This document shows, one piece after another, positions 1-8,270 of a DNA stretch of 64,000 nt. The position numbers were made by a program, and so were the translations under genes. Origin of the DNA: Streptomyces antioxidans (lineage in GTDB: Bacteria; Actinomycetota; Actinomycetes; Streptomycetales; Streptomycetaceae); NCBI RefSeq assembly GCF_000968685.2, contig NZ_LAKD02000006.1:124001-188000 (forward strand), in the 5' to 3' direction. Within the stretch, counting starts at the first letter, position 1, and the number at the start of each line of letters is the position of its first letter. Below the pieces are notes generated by a model. It saw nothing but the letters and a program-made list of their open reading frames with translations, did no database searches and was not told where the DNA came from.

Positions 1-258
1 CGGCTGGCGGAGATCCCCGGCCGGGTGCTTCCGCCGCGCTTCTCCATCAACACCGCGGTGGAGCTGCCCGGTTGGGACGACTCCTACCGGTGCTTCCGCG
101 ATGTGCTGAGGGAGACCGGTGTCTCGGTGTTCCCCGGCATCCTCACCTTCTGCCTCTCCGGCGGCGTCGTCCGCATCACCACGGCCAGGCCGTGGGACGA
201 GCTCGCCCCCGCCCTCGACCGGCTGCGTTCGTACGCCGCCCCCGGACAGGGGGGCTGA
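1..258 (+). CDS. PLP-dependent aminotransferase-fold enzyme, C-terminal fragment (cut by window edge)
   Basis: Only the last 85 residues are visible because the gene runs off the left edge. The tail has the usual C-terminal pattern of fold-type I class I/II aminotransferases: a small-domain strand followed by a GVSVFPG element, then VRITTA and a closing ALDRL helix. The catalytic lysine would lie outside the window. The stop is 3 bp before the next start, so it belongs to the rightward operon. In altemicidin biosynthesis the ring-forming enzyme SbzP is a PLP enzyme of this fold, so this is a candidate for that step; an ordinary aminotransferase making beta-methylphenylalanine is the alternative. 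The role is inferred from context only. Confidence 0.6.
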   Translation, partial: RLAEIPGRVLPPRFSINTAVELPGWDDSYRCFRDVLRETGVSVFPGILTFCLSGGVVRITTARPWDELAPALDRLRSYAAPGQGG

Positions 259-261
259 GCC

Positions 262-1068
262 GTGGAGGGATGGCTGACCGCGGGCGGCCGCAAGCTGGTC
301 CTCGGCATGGTGCACCTGTCACCGCTGCCCGGCACCCCCTTCCACGAGGACGGTTCCTTCTCCCGGACTCTCGACACCGCCGTGCGGTCCGCGCGGGCGC
401 TGTACGAGGGCGGGGCGGACGGCTGCCTGATCCAGACCGTGGACCGGGTGTACACCGTGGACGAGGAGTCCGATCCGGCGCGCACCGCGGCGATGGGCCT
501 GATCACCCGTGCGGTGGCCGAGGCGACCGACGAGCGGTTCCACATCGGTGTGCAGCTGATGCGCAACGCCCTCAAGGCGTCCCTGGCGGTGGCGAAGGTG
601 GCGGGCGGCGGCTACATCCGCGCGGGCGCCCTGGTGGGGCAGACCCTCACCGCGCACGGCATGGTGCGGGCCGATCCGCTGGCGGTGATGGACTACCGCC
701 GCAAGATCGGCGCCGAACACATCGGCGTCATCGCCGAGATCGACTCGATGCACTTCCGGTGGTTCGACGGACAGAAGACCACCGCCGAGGTGGCGCGCGC
801 GGCGAAGGCCGTCGGGGCCGACGCGGTGTCCCTGTGCCACCCGGACGAGGACACCGCGCTGGAGATGATCGCCTCGGTCCGCGAGGCCGTCCCCGGCCTG
901 CCGGTGGTCCTGGCCGGACACACCCGCCACGAGAACGCCGCACGGCTGATGGCCGCGGCGGACGGGGCGTTCGTGGGCACCTGCCTGGAGCGCGACGGCT
1001 GGGGCGGCGAGATCGACCGCGAGCGGGTGGCGGAGTACGTGGACATCGTACGGAGGCTGGAGCGGTGA
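262..1068 (+). CDS. BtpA/SgcQ family TIM-barrel protein
   Basis: The 268-residue protein opens with the BtpA/SgcQ signature GMVHLSPLPG at residues 15-24 and has the repeating strand-helix pattern of a TIM barrel along its length. BtpA was first described in photosystem I assembly; SgcQ homologues occur in enediyne clusters and in sugar-phosphate operons, and no firm general reaction is known. The GTG start follows the previous stop by 3 bp, and the stop overlaps the next gene's GTG. Its partner downstream is a SIS sugar-phosphate protein, which hints at a phosphosugar or ribosyl-phosphate step. If the pathway starts from NAD as in altemicidin, removal of a ribose phosphate is one possible role; that is speculation. 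Confidence 0.8.
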   Translation: MEGWLTAGGRKLVLGMVHLSPLPGTPFHEDGSFSRTLDTAVRSARALYEGGADGCLIQTVDRVYTVDEESDPARTAAMGLITRAVAEATDERFHIGVQLMRNALKASLAVAKVAGGGYIRAGALVGQTLTAHGMVRADPLAVMDYRRKIGAEHIGVIAEIDSMHFRWFDGQKTTAEVARAAKAVGADAVSLCHPDEDTALEMIASVREAVPGLPVVLAGHTRHENAARLMAAADGAFVGTCLERDGWGGEIDRERVAEYVDIVRRLER

Positions 1069-2270
1069 CCGGCCGAAGCGACCCCCATCCGCGGGCCGGA
1101 GCCGGAATCCAGGCGCCACCGCCACCTTTGGACCCGGCGGTGATGCTGCGTCAGGCCGATGCCCTCGCCGGGGACCTCCGCGAGCGCACCGGGCCCTTCG
1201 ACGAGCGGGTGCGCGCCCTGCTGCCCGCGCGCTGGGCGGCGGTGGACACCGTACGCATCGTGGGCGACGGCGACTCCTACCACGCGGCGTGCGCCGTGCG
1301 GATGGCCTTCGCCTCACTGGCCGGGGTGGACTGCCGCCCGGTGAACGCGCTGCGCTTCGTGGAGTACGACCACCCCGGGGAGGACGGGCGCCCCGTCGGC
1401 CGCCCCGGGGCCGGTGGCCGCCCGCCGCGTAATGAACTCACGCTCGCGGTCTCCGCGTCGGGCCGTACCCCGCTCGTGGTGCGGTCGGCCGAGCGGGCCC
1501 GGGAGGGCGGGGCGCATGCCATCGCGGTCACCGGAGCGCCCGACAGCCCGCTGGCACGCGCGGCCGATGACACCCTCCCGGTCACCCTGCCGGACACCGA
1601 GCGGTCGCCCGGTGTGCGCACCTACCAGGCCAGCCTGCTGGGCCTGCTGCTGATCGCCATCCGTCTCGGCGCGCTGCGCGGCCGCCTCACCGGGCCGGAG
1701 GCGGACGCGCTGCGGGGCGAACTGACCGCCCTGGCCGGACCGGTCGAGGCGACCGCCGCGGCGGCCCGGTCCCGGTGCCCCGACATCGCCGGACGCATCG
1801 CCGACGCGGCCGTGCTGAGCGTGCTGGGCAGCGGCCCGTCCCATGGCACCGCGCTCTTCGCGGCGGCCAAGGTGATCGAGACCTCCGGTGTCTTCGCCAC
1901 CGGGCAGGACCTGGAGGAGTGGTGCCATGTCGAGCGGTTCGCCCGCCCGCCCGATGCGCCCGTGATCGTGGTGGCCGCGCCAGGGCGCACTTACGGGCAC
2001 GCCGCGGAGGTGGCCGCGAAGGCGGCGGCGCTCGGACGGCGTGTCATCACCGTGGCACCCGGGGACGACCCCGGCGCCACCCGGCACGGCTGGGCCGCGC
2101 TGCCGGTGACCGGGCGGGTGCGCGAGGAGTTCTCGCCCCTCCTCTACCACGTGTTCGCCGCGCCTCTGTCCTGCCACCTGGCCCAACACCTGGGACGGGC
2201 GCCGTTCCTGGCCGACCCGCCCCGTCCGAAAGACCCGTCCACCCCCCAACACCGCGGAGCGACACCGTGA
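1065..2270 (+). CDS. SIS-domain sugar isomerase-like protein
   Basis: A 401-residue protein with two SIS modules of the GlmS-isomerase/AgaS type. The first contains VGDGDSYHAACAVRM and SASGRTPLVV; the second contains VLGSGPSHGTALFAA and ends in a C-terminal EEFSPLLYH segment like that of GlmS-type isomerases. SIS domains bind phosphosugars and catalyse aldose-ketose isomerisation or deamination. No glutamine amidotransferase domain is present. The start is the GTG at 1065, inside the GTGA overlap with the BtpA gene, and the stop again overlaps the next start, so translation is probably coupled through three genes. A product-specific sugar-phosphate reaction is inferred. Confidence 0.8.
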   Translation: MTGRSDPHPRAGAGIQAPPPPLDPAVMLRQADALAGDLRERTGPFDERVRALLPARWAAVDTVRIVGDGDSYHAACAVRMAFASLAGVDCRPVNALRFVEYDHPGEDGRPVGRPGAGGRPPRNELTLAVSASGRTPLVVRSAERAREGGAHAIAVTGAPDSPLARAADDTLPVTLPDTERSPGVRTYQASLLGLLLIAIRLGALRGRLTGPEADALRGELTALAGPVEATAAAARSRCPDIAGRIADAAVLSVLGSGPSHGTALFAAAKVIETSGVFATGQDLEEWCHVERFARPPDAPVIVVAAPGRTYGHAAEVAAKAAALGRRVITVAPGDDPGATRHGWAALPVTGRVREEFSPLLYHVFAAPLSCHLAQHLGRAPFLADPPRPKDPSTPQHRGATP

Positions 2271-3049
2271 CCCGGACCACGACGGAAGACCCGTCCGCCA
2301 ACCTGTCCACCGGCCCTTCCACCGATCCGTCCACGGATCTGGCAACGGATCTGTCAACGGATCTGTCAACGCAGCAGATCGTCTCCCTGCTGACGGAGGA
2401 GTTGCACGGCCTCGACCCCGCCGAGCGCAAGGCGAAATCGCTCGAACTGCTCTCGGTCTTCGGCCGCGCCAAGGCCGACGCGCTGCCCGCCGAGGAGCGC
2501 CCCGAGGCGTCCGAGGCCCCGCCCGGCCCGCTGCTGATCTGCGACTGGGCCGACGACCTCGGCCTGGACGGCTCGACGCAGCAGCTCGGCATCGCGGTCG
2601 AGCCCGGACCGACGAAGGTGATGAAGACGGCCGCCGCCACCGGACACTCCCTGGTGTCCAGCGGACATGTGGGGGCCGACATCCTCCATGTTCCGGCGGG
2701 CAGCGGCTTCGCGCCCCACACCCACCCCGGGGACCATCTGCTGTTCGTGCTCGCGGGCACCGGGACGATCGCGGTGGCCGGTGAGATCGTACGGACCCGG
2801 CCCGGTCAGGTGTACATGGTCCAGGGGGCGGTCACCCACGCGGTGGGCGCGGTCAGCGACCACATGATCCTGTCCGTGGGCGCGCCGCACCGCCGCCTGG
2901 ACAGCCCGGACCGGCAGGAGCTGACGGCCTACGCGGCGCTGCTGGGCGAGCTGGGGGAGATCACCTGCCGGCTGTGTGACATCCGGGCCACCAGCGGTGA
3001 GGAGCTGGCGGCGAAGGGCTGCACCCACTCCCCGCACCGGTTCGGGTGA
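2267..3049 (+). CDS. Cupin-domain protein, candidate cysteine-oxidising SbzM-type dioxygenase
   Basis: 260 residues. The N-terminus (residues 5-36) is a low-complexity Ser/Thr/Asp repeat encoded by near-identical 12-bp units. A single cupin follows, with motif 1 HTHPGDH and a later histidine in VTHAVG. The position normally taken by the metal-binding glutamate is aspartate. The C-terminal tail carries CRLC and then CTHSPH, a possible second metal site. In the SB-203208 pathway the cupin dioxygenase SbzM converts L-cysteine to 2-sulfamoylacetaldehyde, which an ALDH oxidises. An ALDH lies two genes downstream here, so the same reaction is the leading guess. The GTG start overlaps the SIS stop. 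Confidence 0.7.
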   Translation: MTRTTTEDPSANLSTGPSTDPSTDLATDLSTDLSTQQIVSLLTEELHGLDPAERKAKSLELLSVFGRAKADALPAEERPEASEAPPGPLLICDWADDLGLDGSTQQLGIAVEPGPTKVMKTAAATGHSLVSSGHVGADILHVPAGSGFAPHTHPGDHLLFVLAGTGTIAVAGEIVRTRPGQVYMVQGAVTHAVGAVSDHMILSVGAPHRRLDSPDRQELTAYAALLGELGEITCRLCDIRATSGEELAAKGCTHSPHRFG

Positions 3050-3052
3050 GCG

Positions 3053-4747
3053 ATGGGCTCGCCATCTCCCACCAGTGCGGTCTCCTCGCCGCGCACCGAC
3101 GCCGAACTGGCCCACACCTACCGTGGCGTCCCCTCCGAGGACCGGCTGACCCCGCATCCCACCCTGGTGTCCTGGCTCGCCCACCACGCCCGGACCCGGG
3201 GCGGGGCCCCCTTCCTGACCACCGTGGCGGACGACGGTGAGCTCACCACGCTCAGCTACGGCGAGGCCGACCGGCTGAGCCGGCGGCTGGCCCGGTGGCT
3301 GCGCGCCGAGCTCCGGGTGGCGCCCGGCCGGACCGTGGCCCTCGCCCCGGTCAACGACCCGGCCTCGATCGTGGCCGTCCTCGGGGTGCTGCGGGCGGGC
3401 TGCCCCCTGCTGCTGCTCGGCCCGCAGGACCCCGCCGACCGCCGGCGGCAGCAGGCTGGGGCCGTACGGGCACAGCTGGTGCTCCGGCCGCCGTCGGTGT
3501 CCGCCGAGGCGGTGCCGGAGGCGGTCGTCCTCCCCGATCCGCGGAGCCTGGCCGAGCCGGATGACGCCGCCGCCGATTCCGTGCTCCCCCCGGATCAGGA
3601 CGCCCTGTTCTTCGCCACTTCGGGATCCACCGCGGCCTCCAAACTGGTGGCCCAGTCCCACTACAACGCCGCCGTGAACGCGGAGGCCCTGGGCCGCCAC
3701 CACGGGCTGCGCCCCGGTGACCGGCTGCTGGGCTGCCTTCCCGTGCACCATGTCAACGGTCTGCACTTCACCGTTCTCGGCGTCCTGGCGGCCGGTGCCC
3801 ATGTGCTGCTCGCGAACGGCTTCGACCCGCTGCGCTACCCCCGGCTGCTCCAGCGGTTCCGGCCGCGGATCGCCAGCGTGGTGCCCAGTGTGCTGGAGGC
3901 GCTGCTCGAGACCTGGCGGACGCCCGAACTCCCCCCTGGCTTCGGGTACTTCGTCTCCGCCGCCGCACCGCTGACCACCCGCACCGCACGGGCCGTACGG
4001 GACCGCTTCGGCGCCCGGGTCCTCCAGGGCTACGGGCTGACCGAGACGGTGAACTTCTCCACCACGCTCCCCGCCGATCTGTCCGATGACACCTACCGGC
4101 GGCTGATGCTCGACACCGACGTCCCCACCATCGGCACGGCCCTGTTCGGCAACGAGGTGGCGGTGCTGACCCCGGAGGGCGAGCGGGCCGCTCCCGGGCA
4201 GACGGGCGAGATCTGTGTGCGCGGCCACAATGTGATGTCCCGGTACGAGGCCAATCCGGCCGCGACGGACGAGGCGTTCGCGGGCGGCTGGTTCCACACC
4301 CAGGACCTGGGGATGGAGGTGGCCGACCCGGATCGCGCCGAGCCCTTCATCGTGGTCACCGGGCGCCGCAAGAACATCGCCAAGGTCGGGGGCGAGACCG
4401 TCTCCCTGGACGAGATGGACCGGGTGCTGCGCGCCGTGCCCCGGGTGCGGGACGCCGCGTGTGCCGCGCTTCCGCACCGCTTCCTGGGCGAGGAGATCGT
4501 GGCGGCGGTGGTGCCGGCGCCCGGCGGCGGCCCACCCGATGTGCTGCCCGCGCTGGCCGCGGCGTTCCGGCCCGGGGTGCTGCCGCGCCGGGTGGAGCTG
4601 TTCGACGCCATCCCCAGGACCCGTACCGGCAAGGTCCTGCGCCGGGAGCTCGCCGACCGGCTGGCCGCCACGGCGCGGGACGGCGCCACCGGACCTCCGC
4701 ACCCGGCCCCCGCACCTTCCCCGCCCAGCCCCAGGAGTGCCCCATGA
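3053..4747 (+). CDS. AMP-dependent acyl ligase (ANL superfamily)
   Basis: A 564-residue class I adenylate-forming enzyme. It has a P-loop-like TSGSTAASK (the usual GxPK is replaced by AASK), the QGYGLTE core, a GRRKNIAKVGGE hinge and the C-terminal catalytic lysine in TRTGKVLRREL. Such enzymes adenylate a carboxylic acid and pass it to CoA or a carrier-protein thiol. It lies 3 bp after the cupin and overlaps by ATGA the gene for a carrier protein fused to an aldehyde dehydrogenase. It therefore most likely loads the acid made by the cupin/ALDH pair, possibly 2-sulfamoylacetate, onto that carrier. Confidence 0.85.
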   Translation: MGSPSPTSAVSSPRTDAELAHTYRGVPSEDRLTPHPTLVSWLAHHARTRGGAPFLTTVADDGELTTLSYGEADRLSRRLARWLRAELRVAPGRTVALAPVNDPASIVAVLGVLRAGCPLLLLGPQDPADRRRQQAGAVRAQLVLRPPSVSAEAVPEAVVLPDPRSLAEPDDAAADSVLPPDQDALFFATSGSTAASKLVAQSHYNAAVNAEALGRHHGLRPGDRLLGCLPVHHVNGLHFTVLGVLAAGAHVLLANGFDPLRYPRLLQRFRPRIASVVPSVLEALLETWRTPELPPGFGYFVSAAAPLTTRTARAVRDRFGARVLQGYGLTETVNFSTTLPADLSDDTYRRLMLDTDVPTIGTALFGNEVAVLTPEGERAAPGQTGEICVRGHNVMSRYEANPAATDEAFAGGWFHTQDLGMEVADPDRAEPFIVVTGRRKNIAKVGGETVSLDEMDRVLRAVPRVRDAACAALPHRFLGEEIVAAVVPAPGGGPPDVLPALAAAFRPGVLPRRVELFDAIPRTRTGKVLRRELADRLAATARDGATGPPHPAPAPSPPSPRSAP

Positions 4748-6387
4748 CCACCGACTCCGCGATGACCTCCCGCGTCACCGACCTGCTGTGCGCGGTCCTC
4801 CAGATCGAGCCGCCGCCACCGGGGACCGACCTGATCGGCGCCGGTCTGCTCGACTCCATCGGCTTCATGAATCTGTTCGTGGCGATGGAGGAGGAGTTCG
4901 GCATCGGGGTGACCGCCGCCGATCTGACCCCGGACAGCTTCCGCACGGTGGAGCGCATCGCCGCTTTCGTGGCCGCCAAGCAGGGCCCTGCCACCGCCGA
5001 GCAGATCCCTGCCGCCGCCGACCGGCGTTCCGCCGCCGCCGAGGCGGTGCTGACCGACCCGCGCACCGGGGGCGAGCGGCGGCGGATCGCCCTGGGCGGT
5101 GCGCCGGAGGTGGCGGCGGCGGTGGCCGAGGCCCGCGCCGCCGCGGCCCCCTGGGCCTCGCTCGCGCCCCGGGACCGGGCGCGGCGGCTGCTCCGCTTCG
5201 CCGATCTGATCGAGGAGCGGTCCGCCGAGTACACCGCGGCCGAGCGGGCGGGCACCGGCAAGCCCGCCGCCGAGGCGGCGGGCGAGGTGGCGAACTGCGC
5301 CGATCTGCTGCGCTTCTGCGCGGGCGCGGCGCGTTCCGGCGTCTCCCCGGCGGGCGGGCGCTATCTACCCGGCCGGGAGAGTTGGGTGCGGTGGGAGCCG
5401 CTGGGCGTCATCGGGGTGATCGTCCCCTGGAACTACCCGCTGATGATGGCCGCGTGGCGGATCGGACCCGCGCTGGCCACCGGCAACACGGTGGTGCTCA
5501 AGCCCGCGCTGACCACCCCGGACACCGCGCTGCTCCTGGCGCGGGACGCGGCGGCGACACTGGGTCCCGGCGTCCTGCTGACCGTGCCGGGCGACCGCGA
5601 CACCGGTCGGCTGCTGGTGGAGGGCGACATCGACGCGGTGGCGTTCACCGGCAGCGAGGCGGGTGGCCGTGACGTCGTCGCCCGGGCGGGCCTGCGCCGC
5701 GTCAGCCTGGAGCTCGGTGGCAACTGCCCGGCGCTGGTGCTCCCCGACGCCCCGCCGGACACCTGTGCGGCGCTCGTACGGGCCGCCACCTACAACGCAG
5801 GGCAGAGCTGCGCCGCCCCCGCCCGGGTGATCACCCTGCGGGAGAACTACCGGGAGACCGTCGAGGGGCTGGCCAAGGCGATGGCCGAGCGGCGCGCCGG
5901 GGTCCACTTCGGTCCGCTCAACAACGCGGACCAGGCGGACCGTTACGACCGGATCGTCCGCCGGAGCGCGGCGGGCATCGAGCACATCGCGCCGCTCGCC
6001 CCGCCCCCGGGCGAGGAGGGCGGCCACTGGCGGCCCGGCCGTGTGCTCGCCGATCTGCCGCCGGACGACCCCGCGGTGCTGGAGGAGGTGTTCGCGCCGG
6101 TGCTCACGGTGCAGGCGGCGGACGGCCACGCCGAGGCCCTGGCCCTGGCCGACTCGGTGCCGCAGGCCCTCGCCGCGAGCGTCTGGGGCGCCCGTACGGA
6201 CGAGGCCCTGGAGCTGGCCGGAGGGCTGAACGCCGGGGAGGTGTGGGTCAACTGCCATCTGGAACAGACCGCGGAACTGCCCCACGGCGGACGCGGCAGC
6301 TCGGGACACGGCACGGACATGAGCGTGCTGGCGCTCACCGAGTACCAGCGCCCCAAGACCGTGACCGTCCGCGTGGGCAGGGGCTGA
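4744..6387 (+). CDS. Acyl carrier protein-aldehyde dehydrogenase fusion
   Basis: 547 residues in two parts. Residues 1-80 form a carrier domain with the phosphopantetheine serine in LLDSIGFMN (Ser38). Residues from about 95 to the end form an NAD(P)-dependent aldehyde dehydrogenase with VPWNYP (Asn230), VLKPA (Lys253), FTGSEAGG, the general base in LELGGN (Glu323) and the nucleophile in GQSCAAP (Cys356). All catalytic residues are present. The ATG at 4744 is chosen because it overlaps the ligase stop and begins the carrier domain. In SB-203208 biosynthesis the ALDH SbzJ oxidises 2-sulfamoylacetaldehyde; here that kind of activity is joined to a carrier. There is no stop or new ribosome site between the domains, so it looks like a true fusion. 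Confidence 0.85.
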   Translation: MTTDSAMTSRVTDLLCAVLQIEPPPPGTDLIGAGLLDSIGFMNLFVAMEEEFGIGVTAADLTPDSFRTVERIAAFVAAKQGPATAEQIPAAADRRSAAAEAVLTDPRTGGERRRIALGGAPEVAAAVAEARAAAAPWASLAPRDRARRLLRFADLIEERSAEYTAAERAGTGKPAAEAAGEVANCADLLRFCAGAARSGVSPAGGRYLPGRESWVRWEPLGVIGVIVPWNYPLMMAAWRIGPALATGNTVVLKPALTTPDTALLLARDAAATLGPGVLLTVPGDRDTGRLLVEGDIDAVAFTGSEAGGRDVVARAGLRRVSLELGGNCPALVLPDAPPDTCAALVRAATYNAGQSCAAPARVITLRENYRETVEGLAKAMAERRAGVHFGPLNNADQADRYDRIVRRSAAGIEHIAPLAPPPGEEGGHWRPGRVLADLPPDDPAVLEEVFAPVLTVQAADGHAEALALADSVPQALAASVWGARTDEALELAGGLNAGEVWVNCHLEQTAELPHGGRGSSGHGTDMSVLALTEYQRPKTVTVRVGRG

Positions 6388-6390
6388 GCG

Positions 6391-6960
6391 ATGGCGGAGA
6401 CCCGGCCGCTGGCCGAGGAGACGACGACGGCCGGGTGGCGGTGGGAGGTCAGCCGCGATCCCCAGGAGGCACACACGCTGCTGTGCGCGTGCGACGCCCA
6501 CCAGGCGGCGGCCTCCGGCACCCAGGCGCCCCGGCGCCGCCCGGAGACCACCGAGGCCCGGGTGCGGACCGGCTCGGTGCGGCTGCTGCGCCACGGCGCA
6601 CACGCCGCCGGGATGTTCACCCTGACCTGGGACCGGCCGTTCACCGTGGACGAGGAGGTGTACCCGCGCGCGGACCGGCCGATCCACCTCTCCCGGCTGG
6701 CCGTGGCGCCCGCATGGCTCGCCGACGGGTCGCTGGTGGGGCTGCGGTGCGTGCACCACGCCATCGAGGAGGCGGCGCGGGCCGGTGCGGACGTGCTGCG
6801 CTCGGAGGCCAATCCGGATCTGCGGGAGACCCGTTCGCTGCTGGACATCCTGGGGTTCCGGCAGTACGGGCCCACGCTCGGCGAGGAGGGCGGCAGCCGC
6901 CGTGTCCACCTGCAGAAGACGCTGCGTACGGCGGCTCCAGGACCGGGCCGGGAGGGCTGA
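6391..6960 (+). CDS. GNAT-family acyltransferase
   Basis: A 189-residue protein. The section from roughly residue 85 to 165 matches the GNAT fold: a strand with IHLSRLAVAP, a helix following the acyl-CoA or pantetheine pocket, and a C-terminal DILGFRQYGP segment typical of these N-acyltransferases. It starts 3 bp after the carrier-ALDH fusion and its stop overlaps the next start. Carrier-dependent GNATs transfer acyl groups to amines in the altemicidin family; the neighbouring ligase and carrier suggest that this one moves the short acid to the core amine. The acceptor is inferred. Confidence 0.7.
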   Translation: MAETRPLAEETTTAGWRWEVSRDPQEAHTLLCACDAHQAAASGTQAPRRRPETTEARVRTGSVRLLRHGAHAAGMFTLTWDRPFTVDEEVYPRADRPIHLSRLAVAPAWLADGSLVGLRCVHHAIEEAARAGADVLRSEANPDLRETRSLLDILGFRQYGPTLGEEGGSRRVHLQKTLRTAAPGPGREG

Positions 6961-7964
6961 TGGGCGCGACGATACGGCGGGAGAGGGTGGGCACCACCGC
7001 GGGCCACCGCGGCCAGGGGCCGACCGATGTGGACGCGTACACCCTGGACACCGGTGAGGGCCTGGCCGTGGTGGTGTGGACCTACGGGGCGCAGCTCGTG
7101 GAGGTCCTGGTCCCCGACCGTGAGGGCCGTACCGGCAATGTGGTGGTGCGCCTGGCGGACCTCGGCGGCTACCAGGACCGGGCGACCAATCCGTACGTCG
7201 GCTCCACCGTGGGCCGTTACTGCCGGTGTGTGACCGGGGGCCGCTTCCGGCTCGACGGCGTGGAGCACCGCCTCGACCGCAACGACGGCGACCACCACAT
7301 CCACGGCGGGGCCCTCGGCTTCGACCGTTATGTGTGGCGGGCGGAGGCGGAGCGCGCGGACGGTGTGCTGTCGCTGCGGCTGCGCCTGGACAGCCCGGAC
7401 GGCGACCAGGGCTACCCGGGCACGCTGTCCGCCGAGGTCGTCTACCGGGTCTCCGGCGAAGGGACGCTGGCCTTCGAGTACCGGGCCACCACCACCGCGA
7501 GCACCATCGTGGGGCTCACCAACCACGCCTACTGGAACCTGGCCGGTGGCGGGCGGATCGACGGCCAGCTGCTCGCGCTCAACGCCAGCCGGGCGGTGGT
7601 CTTCGACGACGAGCTGATCCCCCTCCCCGGGCCCCCGGCGGACCTCACCGGCAGCCCGCTGGACCACCGTGCGCCCCAACCCATCGGCGACCGGCGGCTG
7701 GACAACTGCTTCGTCCTGGACGGCCCGGACTGGGCGGCGCGGCTGCACGACCCCGCCTCGGGGCGCACCATGCGCGTGGTCACCGACCAGCCCGCGGTGG
7801 GGGTGTACTCGGCCGACGGCTTCGCGGGGCGGCGGCGCTCCGGCATCTGTCTGGAGGCCGGTCCGCTGCCGGACGCGCCCAACCGCGCCGACTACCCCCC
7901 GGTGCGCCTCGACCCCGGCGAGACCTACCGCCATCGCACCGTTCACCACTTCTCGGCCCGCTGA
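6960..7964 (+). CDS. Aldose 1-epimerase (galactose mutarotase) family
   Basis: 334 residues covering the full galactose-mutarotase beta-sandwich. Visible signatures are GRYCRCVTGGRF, HHIHGG, the catalytic histidine in TNHAYWNL, and the catalytic glutamate in the CLEAGPLPDAPN block. These enzymes interconvert alpha and beta anomers of sugars. The ATG overlaps the GNAT stop as TGATG. Its presence beside SIS and BtpA proteins suggests that sugar or ribosyl chemistry belongs to the pathway, but altemicidin-type products carry no sugar, so it may process a released sugar or have been recruited for another ring-opening or epimerisation step. Confidence 0.85.
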   Translation: MGATIRRERVGTTAGHRGQGPTDVDAYTLDTGEGLAVVVWTYGAQLVEVLVPDREGRTGNVVVRLADLGGYQDRATNPYVGSTVGRYCRCVTGGRFRLDGVEHRLDRNDGDHHIHGGALGFDRYVWRAEAERADGVLSLRLRLDSPDGDQGYPGTLSAEVVYRVSGEGTLAFEYRATTTASTIVGLTNHAYWNLAGGGRIDGQLLALNASRAVVFDDELIPLPGPPADLTGSPLDHRAPQPIGDRRLDNCFVLDGPDWAARLHDPASGRTMRVVTDQPAVGVYSADGFAGRRRSGICLEAGPLPDAPNRADYPPVRLDPGETYRHRTVHHFSAR

Positions 7965-8010
7965 GCCGACGCCCGGCCACCGGGCCCGATCCACAGGAGG
8001 TATCGCGTAC

Positions 8011-8268
8011 ATGGACCCCCTCATGGCTTCCGTGGCGGAGGCCGTGCGGCGCCGCGCGGAGGCGCCGCCACCGGCCACCGCCCTGGACCCGGACGCCGAG
8101 CTGTCGTCCCTCGGGGTGAGCTCGCTCGGGGTGGCGGGACTCATCGTGGACCTGGAGGAGACCTTCGCCTTCCGGTTCCCCGACGCCGCGGTCAGCCCCG
8201 AGGTGTTCCGCACCATCCGCACCCTCACCGACACGGTCCGCACGCTGTGCGCACCACAGACCGGGTGA
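8011..8268 (+). CDS. Free-standing acyl/peptidyl carrier protein
   Basis: 85 residues with a carrier-protein helix pattern and the phosphopantetheine attachment site in LGVSSLGV (Ser38). The start is set by a strong AGGAGG at 7995-8000. It is the second carrier in the operon. The stand-alone adenylation domain on the opposite strand (12268-13875) has no carrier of its own, so this protein is its likely partner, presenting an amino acid such as beta-methylphenylalanine to a GNAT. That pairing is inferred. Confidence 0.85.
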   Translation: MDPLMASVAEAVRRRAEAPPPATALDPDAELSSLGVSSLGVAGLIVDLEETFAFRFPDAAVSPEVFRTIRTLTDTVRTLCAPQTG

Positions 8269-8270
8269 CC

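Noticed and set aside
72..1064. Long N-terminal extension of the SIS protein
   Set aside because: The upstream frame is an Arg/Gly/Pro-rich shadow of the BtpA gene; the SIS domain begins after GTG 1065.
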